Of a stretch of 64,000 bases of DNA, positions 26,518 through 38,473 are shown one piece after another. Location: assembly GCA_019321725.1 (NCBI GenBank), contig CM033106.1, positions 29,252,118 through 29,316,117 of the forward strand. Reading direction: 5' to 3'. Numbering within the stretch: the first letter of the stretch is position 1; every line of letters begins with the position of its first letter. This stretch comes from Paulownia fortunei (Eukaryota > Streptophyta > Magnoliopsida > Lamiales > Paulowniaceae). Below the pieces are notes generated by a model. It searched no databases. It was given only the letters and a program-made list of their open reading frames with translations, and was not told where the DNA came from. The position numbers and the translations under genes are program-made.

Positions 26518-27933
26518 TCAGCTTTTTGCTCTTGTTGCCAAGACCTTTCTTATATTAAATGCCTTCTCTTCAGTTAAGATCCCCTCCAAACTAGCTATAT
26601 TCTGATTATCCAATACTTTATCATCCAAATCATCGCAAAAAGCTGAATAATCCTCCCTCATGATCAACATATTGTGTAGTATAGAACAAGCACCAATACA
26701 AGCCACTGCAGGCTTATATTCCGTCTTCATAGGCCTATTCAAAACACCCCAATTCCTCAAACTTGCCATGGCTTTTAACGAAGAAACACGCATCAAACGA
26801 TGCACATTGTTGAAATTCTCCTCAATTGACCCTGGCTCAGGATCAACAAACGGTACTAATAACCAAGGAAGCAAAGCATACTCCCCACTCCCAGCTAAAT
26901 ACTGAGGTACAGCCACTTCATTCACGTTAATATGCCTCCGTGAATTCAAGAGTACGCCTTCTTCGATATCTTTATACAAAGTTGACGACTTTAGGATTTG
27001 TAAATCACTTTTATTGCCACGAAAACCAGCTATAACGCTTAAAATTCTAGATGATGAATCTACCACAATTTGAGCGGCGATGCTCTCTTGCTGAGCAACA
27101 TTATCGGTGATCGAATCAAAGCCATTAGCTCTTTCAACATTAAACCTAGTGCAGCTTATGATTCCGCAACAATTGGGCAGGCCAGTGAGGGTTTCAAACC
27201 GGGCTGACACAGAATCCAACTCGGTGTGATTCGGAAACCCCACCCAGAACCGGTAATTGGTGCAGAGCACACGGCAGAGCTGTTTGACACAAAATCTCGA
27301 ATCAGCTTCAGAGACTCCGAAACGGCCCGAGATTTCCGTATAATCAGCGCCGCTGGCGAGCCTAAATAGGCCGATTCCGAGCCGAGTCTCGGCGGGTAAA
27401 TTGAGAGGTGAGCCGACCGGGTCACGACACTCGAGCAGCGGTTCGAGGAGGCCGCAAAGCCACTCAAAAGTCGAAGCCTTCATCCTAAAGAACTGCTTGA
27501 ACGACTCGGGGTTTCGGGAGACGACTGAGCCGAGTCGACCGAGTCTTGACCCGGGGTCGTTGTCATTGTCATTGTCCGGGTCATCGGGCCCTTGGAAGTT
27601 GGCCCGCTTACGTTTTCTGGAAAATGAAAGGAAGGAAAGGGTGGCGGCTATATCCGTGGTGGAGAGGAAATGGCGGAGGAGAAGAAAAAGGGACTGTTGG
27701 AAATCGTGACGGGGAGAGGAAAAGGAATTGGGATTGGTTATGGCGTTTGAGGGAGGGAAAAGGAGGGAAAGGATAATGAGCAGTTGAGAAATTAGAGAGG
27801 AAAGTAAAGCGGCCAAAGCTCTGGAATTCATTATCCTTTTCCCCCTGCTGGTGGATTTTGTTTTCCTTCGTGTCGGAGATGGAGTGGTTTTCGATTTCTG
27901 TGCGAATGGAGACAAACGAAGGAAATAAAACAC
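26518..27933 (-). CDS. ALP1-like protein, domesticated PIF/Harbinger transposase
   Basis: One uninterrupted 471-codon frame, intronless. The C-terminal two thirds match the DDE_Tnp_4 / HARBI1-like nuclease fold: RLGIGLFRLASGADYTEISGRFGVS (residues ~184-208), CCGIISCTRF (~255-264), GNKSDLQILKSS (~306-317) and ACSILHNMLI (~415-424). The first catalytic Asp is replaced by Ser (S260), D310 is kept, and the Glu region reads RVSSLKAMASLRNW with no Glu. Nuclease activity is therefore unlikely. Known relatives such as Arabidopsis ALP1 are catalytically degenerate and act with Polycomb PRC2 components; this protein's partner is not readable here. The true start may be M35 (ATG at 27831). It begins MNSRALAALLSSLISQLLII, a hydrophobic stretch, while residues 1-34 are Ser/Lys-rich. 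No terminal inverted repeats or partner Myb-like ORF flank it, so it is a host gene rather than an active element. Confidence 0.88.
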   Translation of the reverse strand: MFYFLRLSPFAQKSKTTPSPTRRKTKSTSRGKRIMNSRALAALLSSLISQLLIILSLLFPPSNAITNPNSFSSPRHDFQQSLFLLLRHFLSTTDIAATLSFLSFSRKRKRANFQGPDDPDNDNDNDPGSRLGRLGSVVSRNPESFKQFFRMKASTFEWLCGLLEPLLECRDPVGSPLNLPAETRLGIGLFRLASGADYTEISGRFGVSEADSRFCVKQLCRVLCTNYRFWVGFPNHTELDSVSARFETLTGLPNCCGIISCTRFNVERANGFDSITDNVAQQESIAAQIVVDSSSRILSVIAGFRGNKSDLQILKSSTLYKDIEEGVLLNSRRHINVNEVAVPQYLAGSGEYALLPWLLVPFVDPEPGSIEENFNNVHRLMRVSSLKAMASLRNWGVLNRPMKTEYKPAVACIGACSILHNMLIMREDYSAFCDDLDDKVLDNQNIASLEGILTEEKAFNIRKVLATRAKS

Positions 27934-30108
27934 TCTGATTTACAAGTTTCCATGAAAAGCACATGTCGAAATGGCAAAATTTTTAAATTGAAACTTTTGG
28001 GTCCATGGGAAAAATCTTAAATTGAATACTTCACTTTTTTTTTTAAATTATAATATTTATTTATCAAAATTAGATAAAATAATAAAAAAGGGATGAAGAT
28101 TAAAAAAATAATATATAGCATTGCTCTTTGGGAAACTTGTAATTAATGACCTTACCTATTACTAGCAAACGACCATATAATTAGCCATCTATGAGTCAAA
28201 TTTTTATCATATGATTGACTTAATTTACTAGAGGAGAATATTCAATTTAGAACAAAAAAATAAAAATAAAAATTATCCTCCATAAATAAATTACACCAAT
28301 CTCGATTTATAAATATTTTTATGCAAAACACAGAGAAAAACACAATGGATGTGGTTTGATTTTATTTTCAAACTCATTTTTATATTTTAAGTTTTTTTAA
28401 AAAATATTTTTATAAAAATAAAAATATATTTGAATTAATCATATTGACTGTGTATTTAAAAATAAAAATATATTTATTTTATGTTATTTCTTGTGTGAAA
28501 ATGTATTATAGCCGCCACCCTTTTCTTTCTATCATTTTTCCTTACTTATAAGTCATGGGTCACCCATTTACTGGGCTCATATTGGAAAAAAAAATTATTT
28601 CACATTGAACGAGCATGGATGGCTTATAATTTATAAGTAAGAGGTCAACCTCTTTCTAAATAAACATCTTTTTTTGGATAAAATTGTGAGATCAGCCAAA
28701 ACTGATAATATATTTTGAGTGGATGTTTGTCATCCTGTGCATCATAAGTATATTTAAAATTAATTTTAAAATAAAAATAAATTATATTTCTCATAAAAAT
28801 GAATAAAACAAATGCAATTTAGAATTTTAAATAATAAAAAAAAAATACCGTTTGAAAATGAAAAGAAATGGACACTCAATGTTAGTAAGTTGCTATGCAC
28901 ACACACAACAAAAATAAAATAATATTAATTTAGAGAGAAAAGCATTGGATCTACTAATTGGACTCAGTTCAAATAAAAACACAATCCATTGGCAGCATTA
29001 TACCAAACAGCAGCATTATACCAAACATCCTCTCATGAAAAGGTGCTGAAAAAATGTATAAAGCCCATTACCAAAAGAAAACATAAAATCCAATTAACAA
29101 ATCTACTGGCCCAAAATTTATGGGGTTTCAAAATTTCGGGCCTTATGACTAAACAGAGAAAGGTATAAGCTACAATGCAAAGTTAGAAAGGAAAACAAAG
29201 CCCAATATGTTTGCTTTTTTATTATGAGTATTCTATTATAGATTTGATATATTTAATATTCGATTCAAATATTTGAAAAACAATGCAAGATTTTTTAAGG
29301 AAATAAAAATCATGAAATTTTTTTATGCAGTCTAAAAGATTCGAATTTGACGATTCACAAAACATAAAAATAAAGAGTTATAGTGGACATTCGCATTGGA
29401 CCAATTTCTTAAATTAATGACCTCATTATTTGGAACTTGTCAAAACATCAACTTAGTATATATATATATAAAACTTGAAAAAGTAGCCCGAAAATGAACT
29501 CATTATTATATATATATATATAACTTTTAAAATAGCCCAAAAATGAACTCATTATTAAAAATAATGGACTAAAAATGATATGAAATAAAAGCATATACCC
29601 ATTTAAACTGATTACAAATTTTAAATGAATGCATTTTTAAATCTATATATTCATAGATTAAATGAATTTAAGATAGGGACTTGCCAAAAATTTCAAACGT
29701 ATGCAATGTAAATCTATATTACAATAATGCTCTATACTCTCATACCAAAAAGCTTGAAGCCTCTTTACCTTTCTAGTAAATTGCCAAGTAAAGAATTTTA
29801 ATTGTAAACAATATCAACATATATATTTCATAAATACAATAAAAGTACTTTTTCACCAAAAATATTAAACAAATGTTTTGAAATTAACCTCAATATTCAA
29901 ATTTTAAATCTTAGTCATAAAACTAATCCAAGAAAATTCCCCCCCCCCCCCCCAAAAAAAAAAAGAAAACAGAGTCCAATTCATTTTTTAACCTTTTGGG
30001 ACACAAAAGTCACATGCCCTTTAACCCTTGGTCAAATATTTTGATTACCCCAAAGTACCCCCATTAATATAATATAAACAACAAAACACTACATTTAGCT
30101 CACCGCTC

Positions 30109-30112
<4 letters not shown>
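27934..30112. other. Spacer between ALP1-like and RING-H2 genes (divergent)
   Basis: The two genes are divergent, so this region holds both promoters. The ALP1 promoter is at the left. The middle is AT-rich and non-coding. A short tandem duplication (about 29,460-29,560) repeats the phrase TAGCCC-AAAATGAACTCATTAT next to AT runs. A C15/A11 homopolymer junction lies at 29939-29964. No coding region is supportable. Confidence 0.5.
29939..29964. repeat. Poly-C / poly-A junction
   Basis: C15 followed directly by A11. Long C runs are unusual in such AT-rich DNA, and assembly length error is possible. Confidence 0.85.

Positions 30113-30160
<48 letters not shown>
30113..30160. repeat. Compound (CT)n(CA)n microsatellite
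   Basis: About 15 CT units followed by about 9-10 CA units. CT tracts near the transcription start are common in plant 5' leaders, and this one probably lies at the start of the RING-H2 gene's transcript. Confidence 0.9.
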
Positions 30161-31911
30161 AACACTCTTTTTTGTGTGTGTCTGCCTCAGCGCACATCTA
30201 CATTCCCTTTCATCCATAAAACTATGTAGTCTCAGCGACCCCTTCTGCTTTGTCTTCTCGTGGGCATATCTTCAATCTCTCTTTACATGTGAAACCGTCG
30301 TCTCACCTTAAAGAAACAGCAAACAAAGGAAAATCTTTTTATTTTTTTTAGTACTAAGAAGATATAAAAATTGCCAGATTTCTTAGAAACGCCCCTTACT
30401 CTCCACCTACTGCTCTTACCGTAATTTAAACCCAAAAGAGAAAAAAAAGAAGAAAAACCAATTGCCCGATCGCCAGCTCCGTTGATCATCATCTTTTATT
30501 CTGAGGTTTTATTCTTGACCTGTCTAATATTTTTTGCTCTTTTGTCTTGGTAGTAATTTTTTTTGGGATGATGATTTTATTATTGATGAACTGAGTTTGC
30601 ATTTTTTTTATTTTTTTATTTTTGTGTTTTGAGATAGATTATTTTTCTTCTAAAGTACGTGAGATTGAGATCGAAAATCTCGAAAGAGGGATCTGCAATT
30701 TAAGGTGTACATGTTTCGCAATTTTTTTTTTTAGTTTATATGTATATATATCTCTGTTTTTTGACACAGTTGATAATAATTTTTTATTTAAGTTTTTTAT
30801 TGCCTGATGGGTTGTGTATTATTTAGAAGTTCAATTCATGAGTTTCGATAACATCAGAATTTTCGAATTTGTAGTGGGTCATTTAGGAGAAACTCATTGG
30901 TCAAAAGTAGTTAATTTTGGTGATATTCACAAAGTTGCAATCTTTTTCTTGTTCCTGTATATCTGTACTAAGCACGACTTTTTTCTCTCTCTATAATTTT
31001 TCAATTTTTTTTCTGGGTAAAATTGATCGGTGCTTCCGATTCTTTACTGAATTCAAGGTGAAGATTGCAAATATTATGTGAAATTATATTCACTGATACT
31101 CAATATCGGTTGTGTGCACTTTCTACCAAAGTAGAAGAGTATACAGCTTTATCTGAATAGTTTTTTTTCCCTAATTTTCCTATTATCATATTCTCTTAAC
31201 ATAATCACAACATCAGCATTTTGAATTTTTCTTTAGTGAATTTAAGTTTTTTATGCATTACTATTAGAGGCTGACAATTGCATTCAAACCATTTTACACA
31301 TACGAAAGCTAAATCTGAATAGCCAGATGTGAGTTTGCTAGTAATAATCGGTTGTGTAGTCTTGTGGCCGCATCATGGATTTTCCAAGCTGTAGTGCTTT
31401 GTCCAGTCAATGATGCCTTATCACACTCCATTTGTTGGATGAGTAGATCAGTTAATTGAATTAAGAAGTAGATGGAAGAGTATCACTTTGTTGACCTGCC
31501 TCAAGAAGTAGATGGAAGAGTATCAAGAGTATCACAATTTAAGATTCTGAAGTGAAATTAACATTCAGATTGAATTTTTAGATAGAACTTGTTTAATATG
31601 CGTAAATCTATGTTGCTATTGCTCTCTATGTTGGGCACAAAAGAGGGTTGGGATGATTGCATATCAGTCTCTCCTTCTCCATTTTATGGGCATAATGGTG
31701 GTGGACTGGTGGTAACTTTATAATAATAGCTATAATTATTTAGTCTTGTTCAACTTTTTTGAGTATCTTAACACATTTGTAGCTTTATATTAGGCTTTAA
31801 AGTGAATTCATTATCTTTCTTAATCCTCTGCAGATCTATCGAAACTTTTCAGCACTATTTGCCCTGAAACTGTTCTTTAGTGCATAGCATTTCTGACATA
31901 TAATTACAGAT
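30161..31911 (+). other. Probable 5' leader and leader intron of the RING-H2 gene
   Basis: Pyrimidine-rich sequence at 30,161-30,500 looks like a first 5' UTR exon. An acceptor CCTCTGCAG ends at 31833 and a second, ATTACAG, ends at 31909, two bases before the ATG. A leader intron of more than 1 kb is therefore likely, but I cannot fix its donor. A 23-bp direct repeat (31463-31485 and 31503-31525, starting AAGAAGTAGATGGAAGAG) lies in it. Confidence 0.4.
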
Positions 31912-34900
31912 ATGCAACGGGAAAGGAGTGCCCTCGATTCCTTTCCTGAACCAATTGATTTGAACCAAGGATCTCTTCCTAACAACACTTCTATGGATAA
32001 CTCGGCTTCTTGGAATAACATGCGGAATCCAGTAGAGAATCGATTGTCAAATTACATGCTTGGATCCACTGATGGGAATGTTAGTTGCACGAATGCTGCT
32101 AATGACACTGCTCAGAGTTTTAGTGGTTGGGACCGTGGTGAATCCAGCTCCAGTGCAAATAATATGCAAGAAGGAGCTTGCGGCGACGATTCAAATATGA
32201 GTCTTGGATGGTCGTCATTTTTCAATGCTTGTTCTGGGTCTGATGCAAGGTCAGAAAATTGGTCTTTTGAACCATCCAATATCAGCAGTACTAGCTATGC
32301 TGGCAATCAGGTGACTGGCAGATCCCCAAGTATGCAAAATTACAGTTCAAACCGTGGTTCCCAGAATGTAAGTTCAAACCATGGGCATGTGAGGGAGCAT
32401 GATCGCCACATAGCTCTTGGAGCAGGCCTGCCTCATAGTCTCTACAAGTCTGATCATTCAGAAATGGAGCAGATTCCAACTTTTTATGCTTCTTCCAGTA
32501 ATGTAGGAACTTTTTCAGGCAGTTCCAGTGCTTTTTCCGACAATAATGATGCATCAGGTCCATCTTTTGGTACTTGGGGTTCATCTTGCAAGAGAAAGGC
32601 TCTTGAGGGTACTTCTGGACAATTTTATCCTGGTGGAAGTTCAAGCTCTAACCAGCCAATGGAGAAGAACTTAATGCAGCATCCAGTTCCTGGTTGTTAC
32701 ACTGCTTCAGGAAATTTAAATATATCATCTGGCCCACTGAACTTATCTCCAACGAATTACTCGGAACAGCTAAATCAAAGTAGTGGGGTTGGTATGAGTA
32801 GAGTAGCCGCTGGCTTTTTCCCCTCTTCAAGTGTTCCAGGAGTAGCAGAAAGCTCAGCTAGAAATTTCACTATAAGGTCAAATCATGGACGGCATGAGTC
32901 AGTTCCATTTGATACACCTAGAGGCACTTCTGTGAGGAACTTTGGTGTTTCTGCTGCCCGGCTGTCTCGACCTATCTCAAACACTGATTCTTCGGAGTTG
33001 AGGTCACCAATGACACTGCCAATGAATCCAAACAACACCCTGAACCAACCTCATTTAATGCATGTAAATGAGGCTAGAGGAATGCATTCATACCATTGGA
33101 ATGGATCTTTCGGTTCACGAGGTGGCAGCTCATCAAGTTCTTCTATGGTCTCTGGAGAAAGAGGTTCTGCAGCGCGCGAGGAAGTTAATGGTAGAAGCTC
33201 TCGAAGAAATAATCTAGAGTATCCCATGACTGTTACTGCCTCTGAGACCAGAAATGTCTTGCAAGACCAAATTGATTGGAGTTTTGCTCCTGGAACTCCC
33301 GCATCTTCTCGAAATCATTCTTCTGGTTCACGGATTGGTCCCAGTTCTGGTGGCCGGACTTCTTCCGCTGCCTGGTTGCCTCATCAAAACCAGACATTGC
33401 AAAATCATCAAAGATTATCTGAAGCTGCTCCCTGGGTTCCTTTCCATCGCGTGGAATCTGAATCTGGAATTCGGAGAAGTCACTTTACTCTTTTGCCTCC
33501 TGCCTCTTCTTCATCAGATGAAGCAGCTACTACTAGTCGCGCTCAACATCAATTAGATCAAAGGTCAGCAGCATTCTTGATGGATATGCCAGGCGATGAT
33601 ATTAATGGTTGGCGTGCTTTGGCCGCTGTTGAGGGCAGACATAGACTGGTACATTACCTTTTTTTTACATTTTGAATATTCATGCTATTGTAGTGTATAA
33701 GTGTACATCATGAACATGCAAGTTTCGAAATTTGTCTAGGGAAGAGCTCTTGCAACATTCCAAATAGCGTCAGAAACTGTACAGATGTCTAATAAACCCA
33801 AAGCATATAGTTTACTATAGTTTACAATTAAAAGTCTCTAATAAAATTCCCTATCTAAACTTGTGATTGATAATGTTGAAATATTCATTTCTTGGTTTGT
33901 TCTATAGATTTTTATGTTAAAGTTTTTATAGCACCACTTTCTTAGAAAAGGAATAAATATATTTGGAGTAAGTAAATTGCTTCATGCATTCTTGCTAACC
34001 TGTTCTGCCTATTCTAGGAGCTTCTTTGTTTTAGAGTTATAAATAAGCCCAAAAGAATTTGAGGTTCGTATTATGCTTTCTCACCTTATTGAATTATAAG
34101 TGAGGACTGGGTATGAGTGGCTTAGGAGCAAAACTATCTGTTTCGGAAGTTTAAATCAGAAAATTCTTTGTTAAATCTACAGTTAGTGCAGAATCATGGA
34201 TCTGCTTCTGAAAGAACCTAGGATTTCACAATGAGCGTTGTATTCAAGTGTTCTGCTGAATGAAATTTACAAATTCGTTGAACATGGATCTAGTCTCATA
34301 TGAACTGGCTTTTTAGACCTTCGACTATCTTCTGGTTCTAGAAATGTTGTTGTGTTTTTCCTTTTTTTCTTTTCTGTTCTAGATAAGTAGAGATTAGAAG
34401 AACTACAAAACTTCAACAAATTCATCAGAAAACATATATTTATGTAGCATGTCAACTTACAAAGCTTAACGCCCCTCCTTTATAGGGGAAGGTATTTGAT
34501 GCCATGGTAAATGTGATAGTATAGATAGATGAAATCACTGATCTTTTTCATTGGTGTGAAGTCTTTGAAGATTTTTCTGGTCTGCATTATTTGAGGTAAA
34601 TGGAATTGAACTGTTCTCTAGATCTTCTGTATAACCACTTTGCCAGTAAATTACCTGTTATTAGAAAAAAATAGCTGTTATATGAAGATTTTTCTGGTCT
34701 GCATTATTTGAGGTATATGAAAATTGAACTGTTCTCTAGATCTTCTGTATAACCACTTTGCCAGTAAATCACCTGTTATTAGAAAAAAAAAATAGCTGTA
34801 ATTAATGAACAAATTGTCACTTTGTTACTTTGCCGTACTTTGATGAACAGATTCGTCAAGTCTTGAATGCCATGCGGAGGGGTGTCCACTTACAAGCTGA

Positions 34901-37036
34901 GGTTTGTTTTGAATCTTTGTGATTAGAAATTATGTATTGTCTTAATCCTCACTATGTCCTGCGGCCCTTAAAAATATGCTAGGGCAGTAGCTTGCCCTTG
35001 GAAGTTACTTGACACATGCTTGCATTTATACATTATAAACGTAATGATGTAGCTTTCATTGTATCAACGGAGGAATTAGTGATTTTCACTTGTAGTTCCC
35101 TTGTGATCCCCACAGCACACCATGTGTGACTTGGAATGTACAGTGGAAGGAAACATTTCTATTAGCAAGCTGGTTTAACTGCTATAAAGTAGCTTGGCCT
35201 TATGATGTACCTATGAAGCTTAACTGCACTTCCATCTTTTTGTTGTACTAAATTAGTTCTCTTTTCCCTCACTGTTTCCCAAAGAAATGGGTGATCTTTT
35301 ACAAACTGGGAGCCTATTATAGCTGACCAGCTCAGCGTTCATCATCATGCACCCATTTGATACTTTCCAACATTTAATGAAGCCTTTCATGTTTTAAGGT
35401 TGTCTGACCAGCATCATGGTTAGCATGCTACACCATTTGGTTCAACATTTGGTGGAGAGATACTAAGAGTAGGGATGGCAACAAGTCGTGTTTGGCCTAG
35501 GGTTTGCTAAAACCCGAGACCTGACAGAATTTTTATGAATCCGTGACCCGCCCTAAACATGAGACTCGGTGGTTGAGACCTGTTAAACCCGCTAGACTCA
35601 TTTTGTAATTTTAAAAATATTAAAAAATATATTTTTTGAAAATATTATCGTATGAGATAATATTGGTGTTACCAAAGAACTTTATTTACAAATTTATGTA
35701 TGCATGCTTTAGCTTTTGAATAATTATAATTTCAAACATATTTTTTTTACTTGTATATATTGAAAGTTTTAACTTGTTTATTTTGAATTATAAGAGTATG
35801 TTATTTATGTGAATATATATGTAGTACACATTTTTTGATACATATACATATATATATATATATATTATACATATTACATAAAGACATGCTTAAATTTATG
35901 TACATATCAGATTTAAATGGGCCTGGACTTGTTGGGTTGGGTTCGGTATACTGAAGCCCGAGACCTGCTGCCTCAAGACCTGTGTATGGTCTTAGAACCC
36001 GCCCCAAGCATGGCATTTTGAGGCAGGTCTGGCTTGACCCGAAACGATAGCCATAGAACAGCTCAACTGGGCACACAACTATTTGAGTTTTTGTGGTTCT
36101 CAATTTTGAAACTTGAGGTGGTACTTGCAATTGAGTCAAATGAAATTATTGTGTTTTCACGTGTTTTATTTAATTGGGGGAAAACTGATGATGCCAAAAT
36201 GTCTTGACTTTTCTTTTCAGGATTATATGCTTATTGACCCTTTTGTAAATGGATTTGCTGAGTTGCATGACAGACACAGAGATATGAGGCTTGATGTTGA
36301 CAATATGTCTTATGAGGTACTTTAGTCTATTTACCTATCCTTTGAATCTTCACGTTCTCAGTTTCAAACAAATGAAAGAAAATTTTGTGGATTATTGTTG
36401 TAAAACTCCATGTTGTGTGACAGGAATTGTTGGCGTTGGAGGAACAAATTGGGAATGTGAGTACTGGACTGAGTGAGGAACAGATTAAGGGCTCTATGAA
36501 ACAGAGAAAGTATGAAGCAATGGGAGTCTTGCCAAACGTGGAGCCATGCTGTATATGTCAGGTTAGAGCCATTTTCTTTTATTGCAAATAGTACATCTTA
36601 TTACATAAACTCCTAAACAACGGGGACCTTGTTCATGCAATGCTACCCACTTGGATACACTCGCAAGTCACACCAAATTTCAGCTGTTGGATTTGCAAAA
36701 ATTGATGTGAACATTGCATGAATAATGAAATGTTTACAGCATCATTTGCACAACCATTGGCTCACATCACATTTTCGTATTAAGTGGGTAGCATCAAATT
36801 TCTCCTTCCATATGTTGGTTTGGTAAGGGTGTCATATTCATCATCTTGATTTGGTTAGTGCATCTGCCCAAACATGAAGTTTTCATTTTCCTCATATTGA
36901 TCAGGAGGATTACATCACGGGAGATGATATTGGAATATTGAATTGTGGGCACGAGTTTCATACCAGTTGCATCAAACAGTGGCTTACACTGAAGAACCTG
37001 TGTCCCATCTGTAAAATGACGGCCTTGGAAACTTGA
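31912..37036 (+). CDS. RING-H2 E3 ubiquitin ligase, MBR1/MBR2-like
   Basis: Five coding exons: 31912-33648, 34851-34901, 36221-36316, 36424-36561 and 36905-37036. They sum to 2,154 nt, or 717 aa, in frame. The long N-terminal part (1-579) is Ser/Asn/Gly-rich and apparently disordered. The C-terminal ~130 residues match the MBR1/MBR2 group: ALEEQIGNVSTGLSEEQI, then a C3H2C3 RING-H2 with C670, C673, C688, H690, H693, C696, C707 and C710. The protein ends ten residues after the last Cys-pair (LCPICK). RING-H2 domains recruit E2~ubiquitin. Arabidopsis MBR1/2 promote turnover of the Mediator subunit MED25 in flowering control (known for that pair); the target here is inferred at best. All zinc ligands are present. 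The RING is split by the last intron between Q674 and E675. Introns 1, 2 and 4 contain repeats annotated separately. Confidence 0.92.
34567..34800 (+). repeat. 117-bp tandem duplication in RING-H2 intron 1
   Basis: Units 34567-34683 and 34684-about 34800 are nearly identical. Both begin GAAGATTTTTCTGGTCTGCA and end in a poly-A stretch followed by ATAGCTGT. Differences are a few substitutions and poly-A length. It lies about 50 bp before the exon 2 acceptor. Confidence 0.9.
35465..36058. mobile_element. Decayed non-autonomous DNA transposon in RING-H2 intron 2
   Basis: The left end reads TAGGGATGGCAACAAG and the right end CGAAACGATAGCCATAG, an imperfect inverted pair of the TAGGGnTGGCAA type seen in plant hAT-like MITEs. 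Both subterminal parts carry CCCGAGACCTG and ACCCGCCC words, and the centre is AT-rich. No coding capacity is seen, and the target duplication is not clear. Confidence 0.5.
36639..36796. mobile_element. 158-bp MITE-like hairpin in RING-H2 intron 4
   Basis: The ends AATGCTACCCACTTGGATAC and, reversed from the right, GATGCTACCCACTTAATACG match over about 35-40 bp. Complementarity continues inward (CTGTTGGATTTGCAAA against the right arm near 36,740-36,760), so most of the element can fold on itself. It lies between the exons carrying the two halves of the RING domain. Confidence 0.7.
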
Positions 37037-38420
37037 AAGTAAACGTCATTTTTGGTGGGAGAGCAACAATTGTCCCCCAAAAATAACTTCACTGCACCCC
37101 CACCCCCTCTCTTCACCCTTCCCCTTGCAGGGTCATTTCTTTTGTTTTACAGCTTGGTCAACACTGGCTTGTGGTATTTTACTCCGACCTGAAAATCCTT
37201 TTCTTTCTTGCCCATGGACTAGGTGGGTTCAAGGAATGAAAGGCTGCATTTACAGGGAGTGAGCAATGAAGAAGCCTGTGTATACCTTAATGCTCTTAAA
37301 CTCTCTGATTTATGGACAATTTTGTATTCTTCCAAAAACACATGCAAAAATTGAGCCTATTGACATTTGATTAAATAATACCTTTTTAGTGACATTACTG
37401 GAGATTATTATGTTCTTGGAAGGTTAGCTGTTTTAGTGTTTTATTACAGGATCGTGTTTTTCTAGGCTTCCCATTTCAATTTGTACTGGGAAGGCCTGCA
37501 TTTGTCTGGACCGAATATGATAAGAGACGATTGATAGATAACTTCTGGATTGATTAATAATTTATACTAGTTTATGTTATGAAGTTTTGGTTACTAAGGA
37601 TGAATGGTAGTAGGGCAAGTAAAATGACTTGAGAAATTGGAAAAACCACCCTTTAATGATTTTTTCTCTCTTTTTGTTATTGCTCTTCTTTTCCCTTCCT
37701 TTCTTCACTGTCCATCATCACTGTCAGCGGCCATGGACAGTAACCACCACCATCGCGGCCATGGTTGTTCCCTCAGATGACCCGACCGCTGCACCTTCTG
37801 CATGGGGGAGGGTGGAGGGTGGGGGGTGGTGGTGTTATAGGGCAGAGGGGACAAAATTAATTATGTTTTGAGACATATTTAAGCCCTTTTGGAGAGTGAA
37901 ATTCAGTGTACGTCTTGAGTTTACTTTGTCCGATTTTTCAAAAATTCGAAGTGCATTACCATACTTGTTTAGTAAAATTTGAAAAGATAAATTAGCCCTT
38001 CTATTTTTTATATACAAAATCTTGTTTTTAATTCAACCCCACAAACCCATTTTTTTCTTTCCTCCGGCAAAAAATTTGGAAGAAATAAATAAGAAAAGAA
38101 AAGAGAAACGGGGGAGTGGGTCCAATAGATAGTTGGATGCATGGCATGTAACGGGGAAATGGGTAATTTGCTGGGGCTGGACAAAGAGCCGAAACATCAT
38201 AAAAACCAGAAAAAGACAGAATTTCATGATTACTGAAACGCAAGCATTAGCCATAAAACACTCCAAAAATCAACAACCCAGCTGCTTGGGGTGCTCATAA
38301 AGTTTTTTGCAGATAGAGCAGGATTCTTCCAAACGACAACCCCACTCTCACAATACGTCACGCCACAGACACACAACAAACCAAACTCAAACCCCCCCAC
38401 CCCCACTAAAATAATAACTA

Positions 38421-38422
<2 letters not shown>

Positions 38423-38473
<51 letters not shown>
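38423..38473. repeat. Compound (AC)14(AT)11 microsatellite
   Basis: An uninterrupted AC run changes directly into an AT run. It is likely highly polymorphic. Confidence 0.95.

Noticed and set aside
26518..27933. An active PIF/Harbinger transposon
   Set aside because: No terminal inverted repeats, no partner Myb-like ORF, and a degraded catalytic triad. A domesticated gene fits better.
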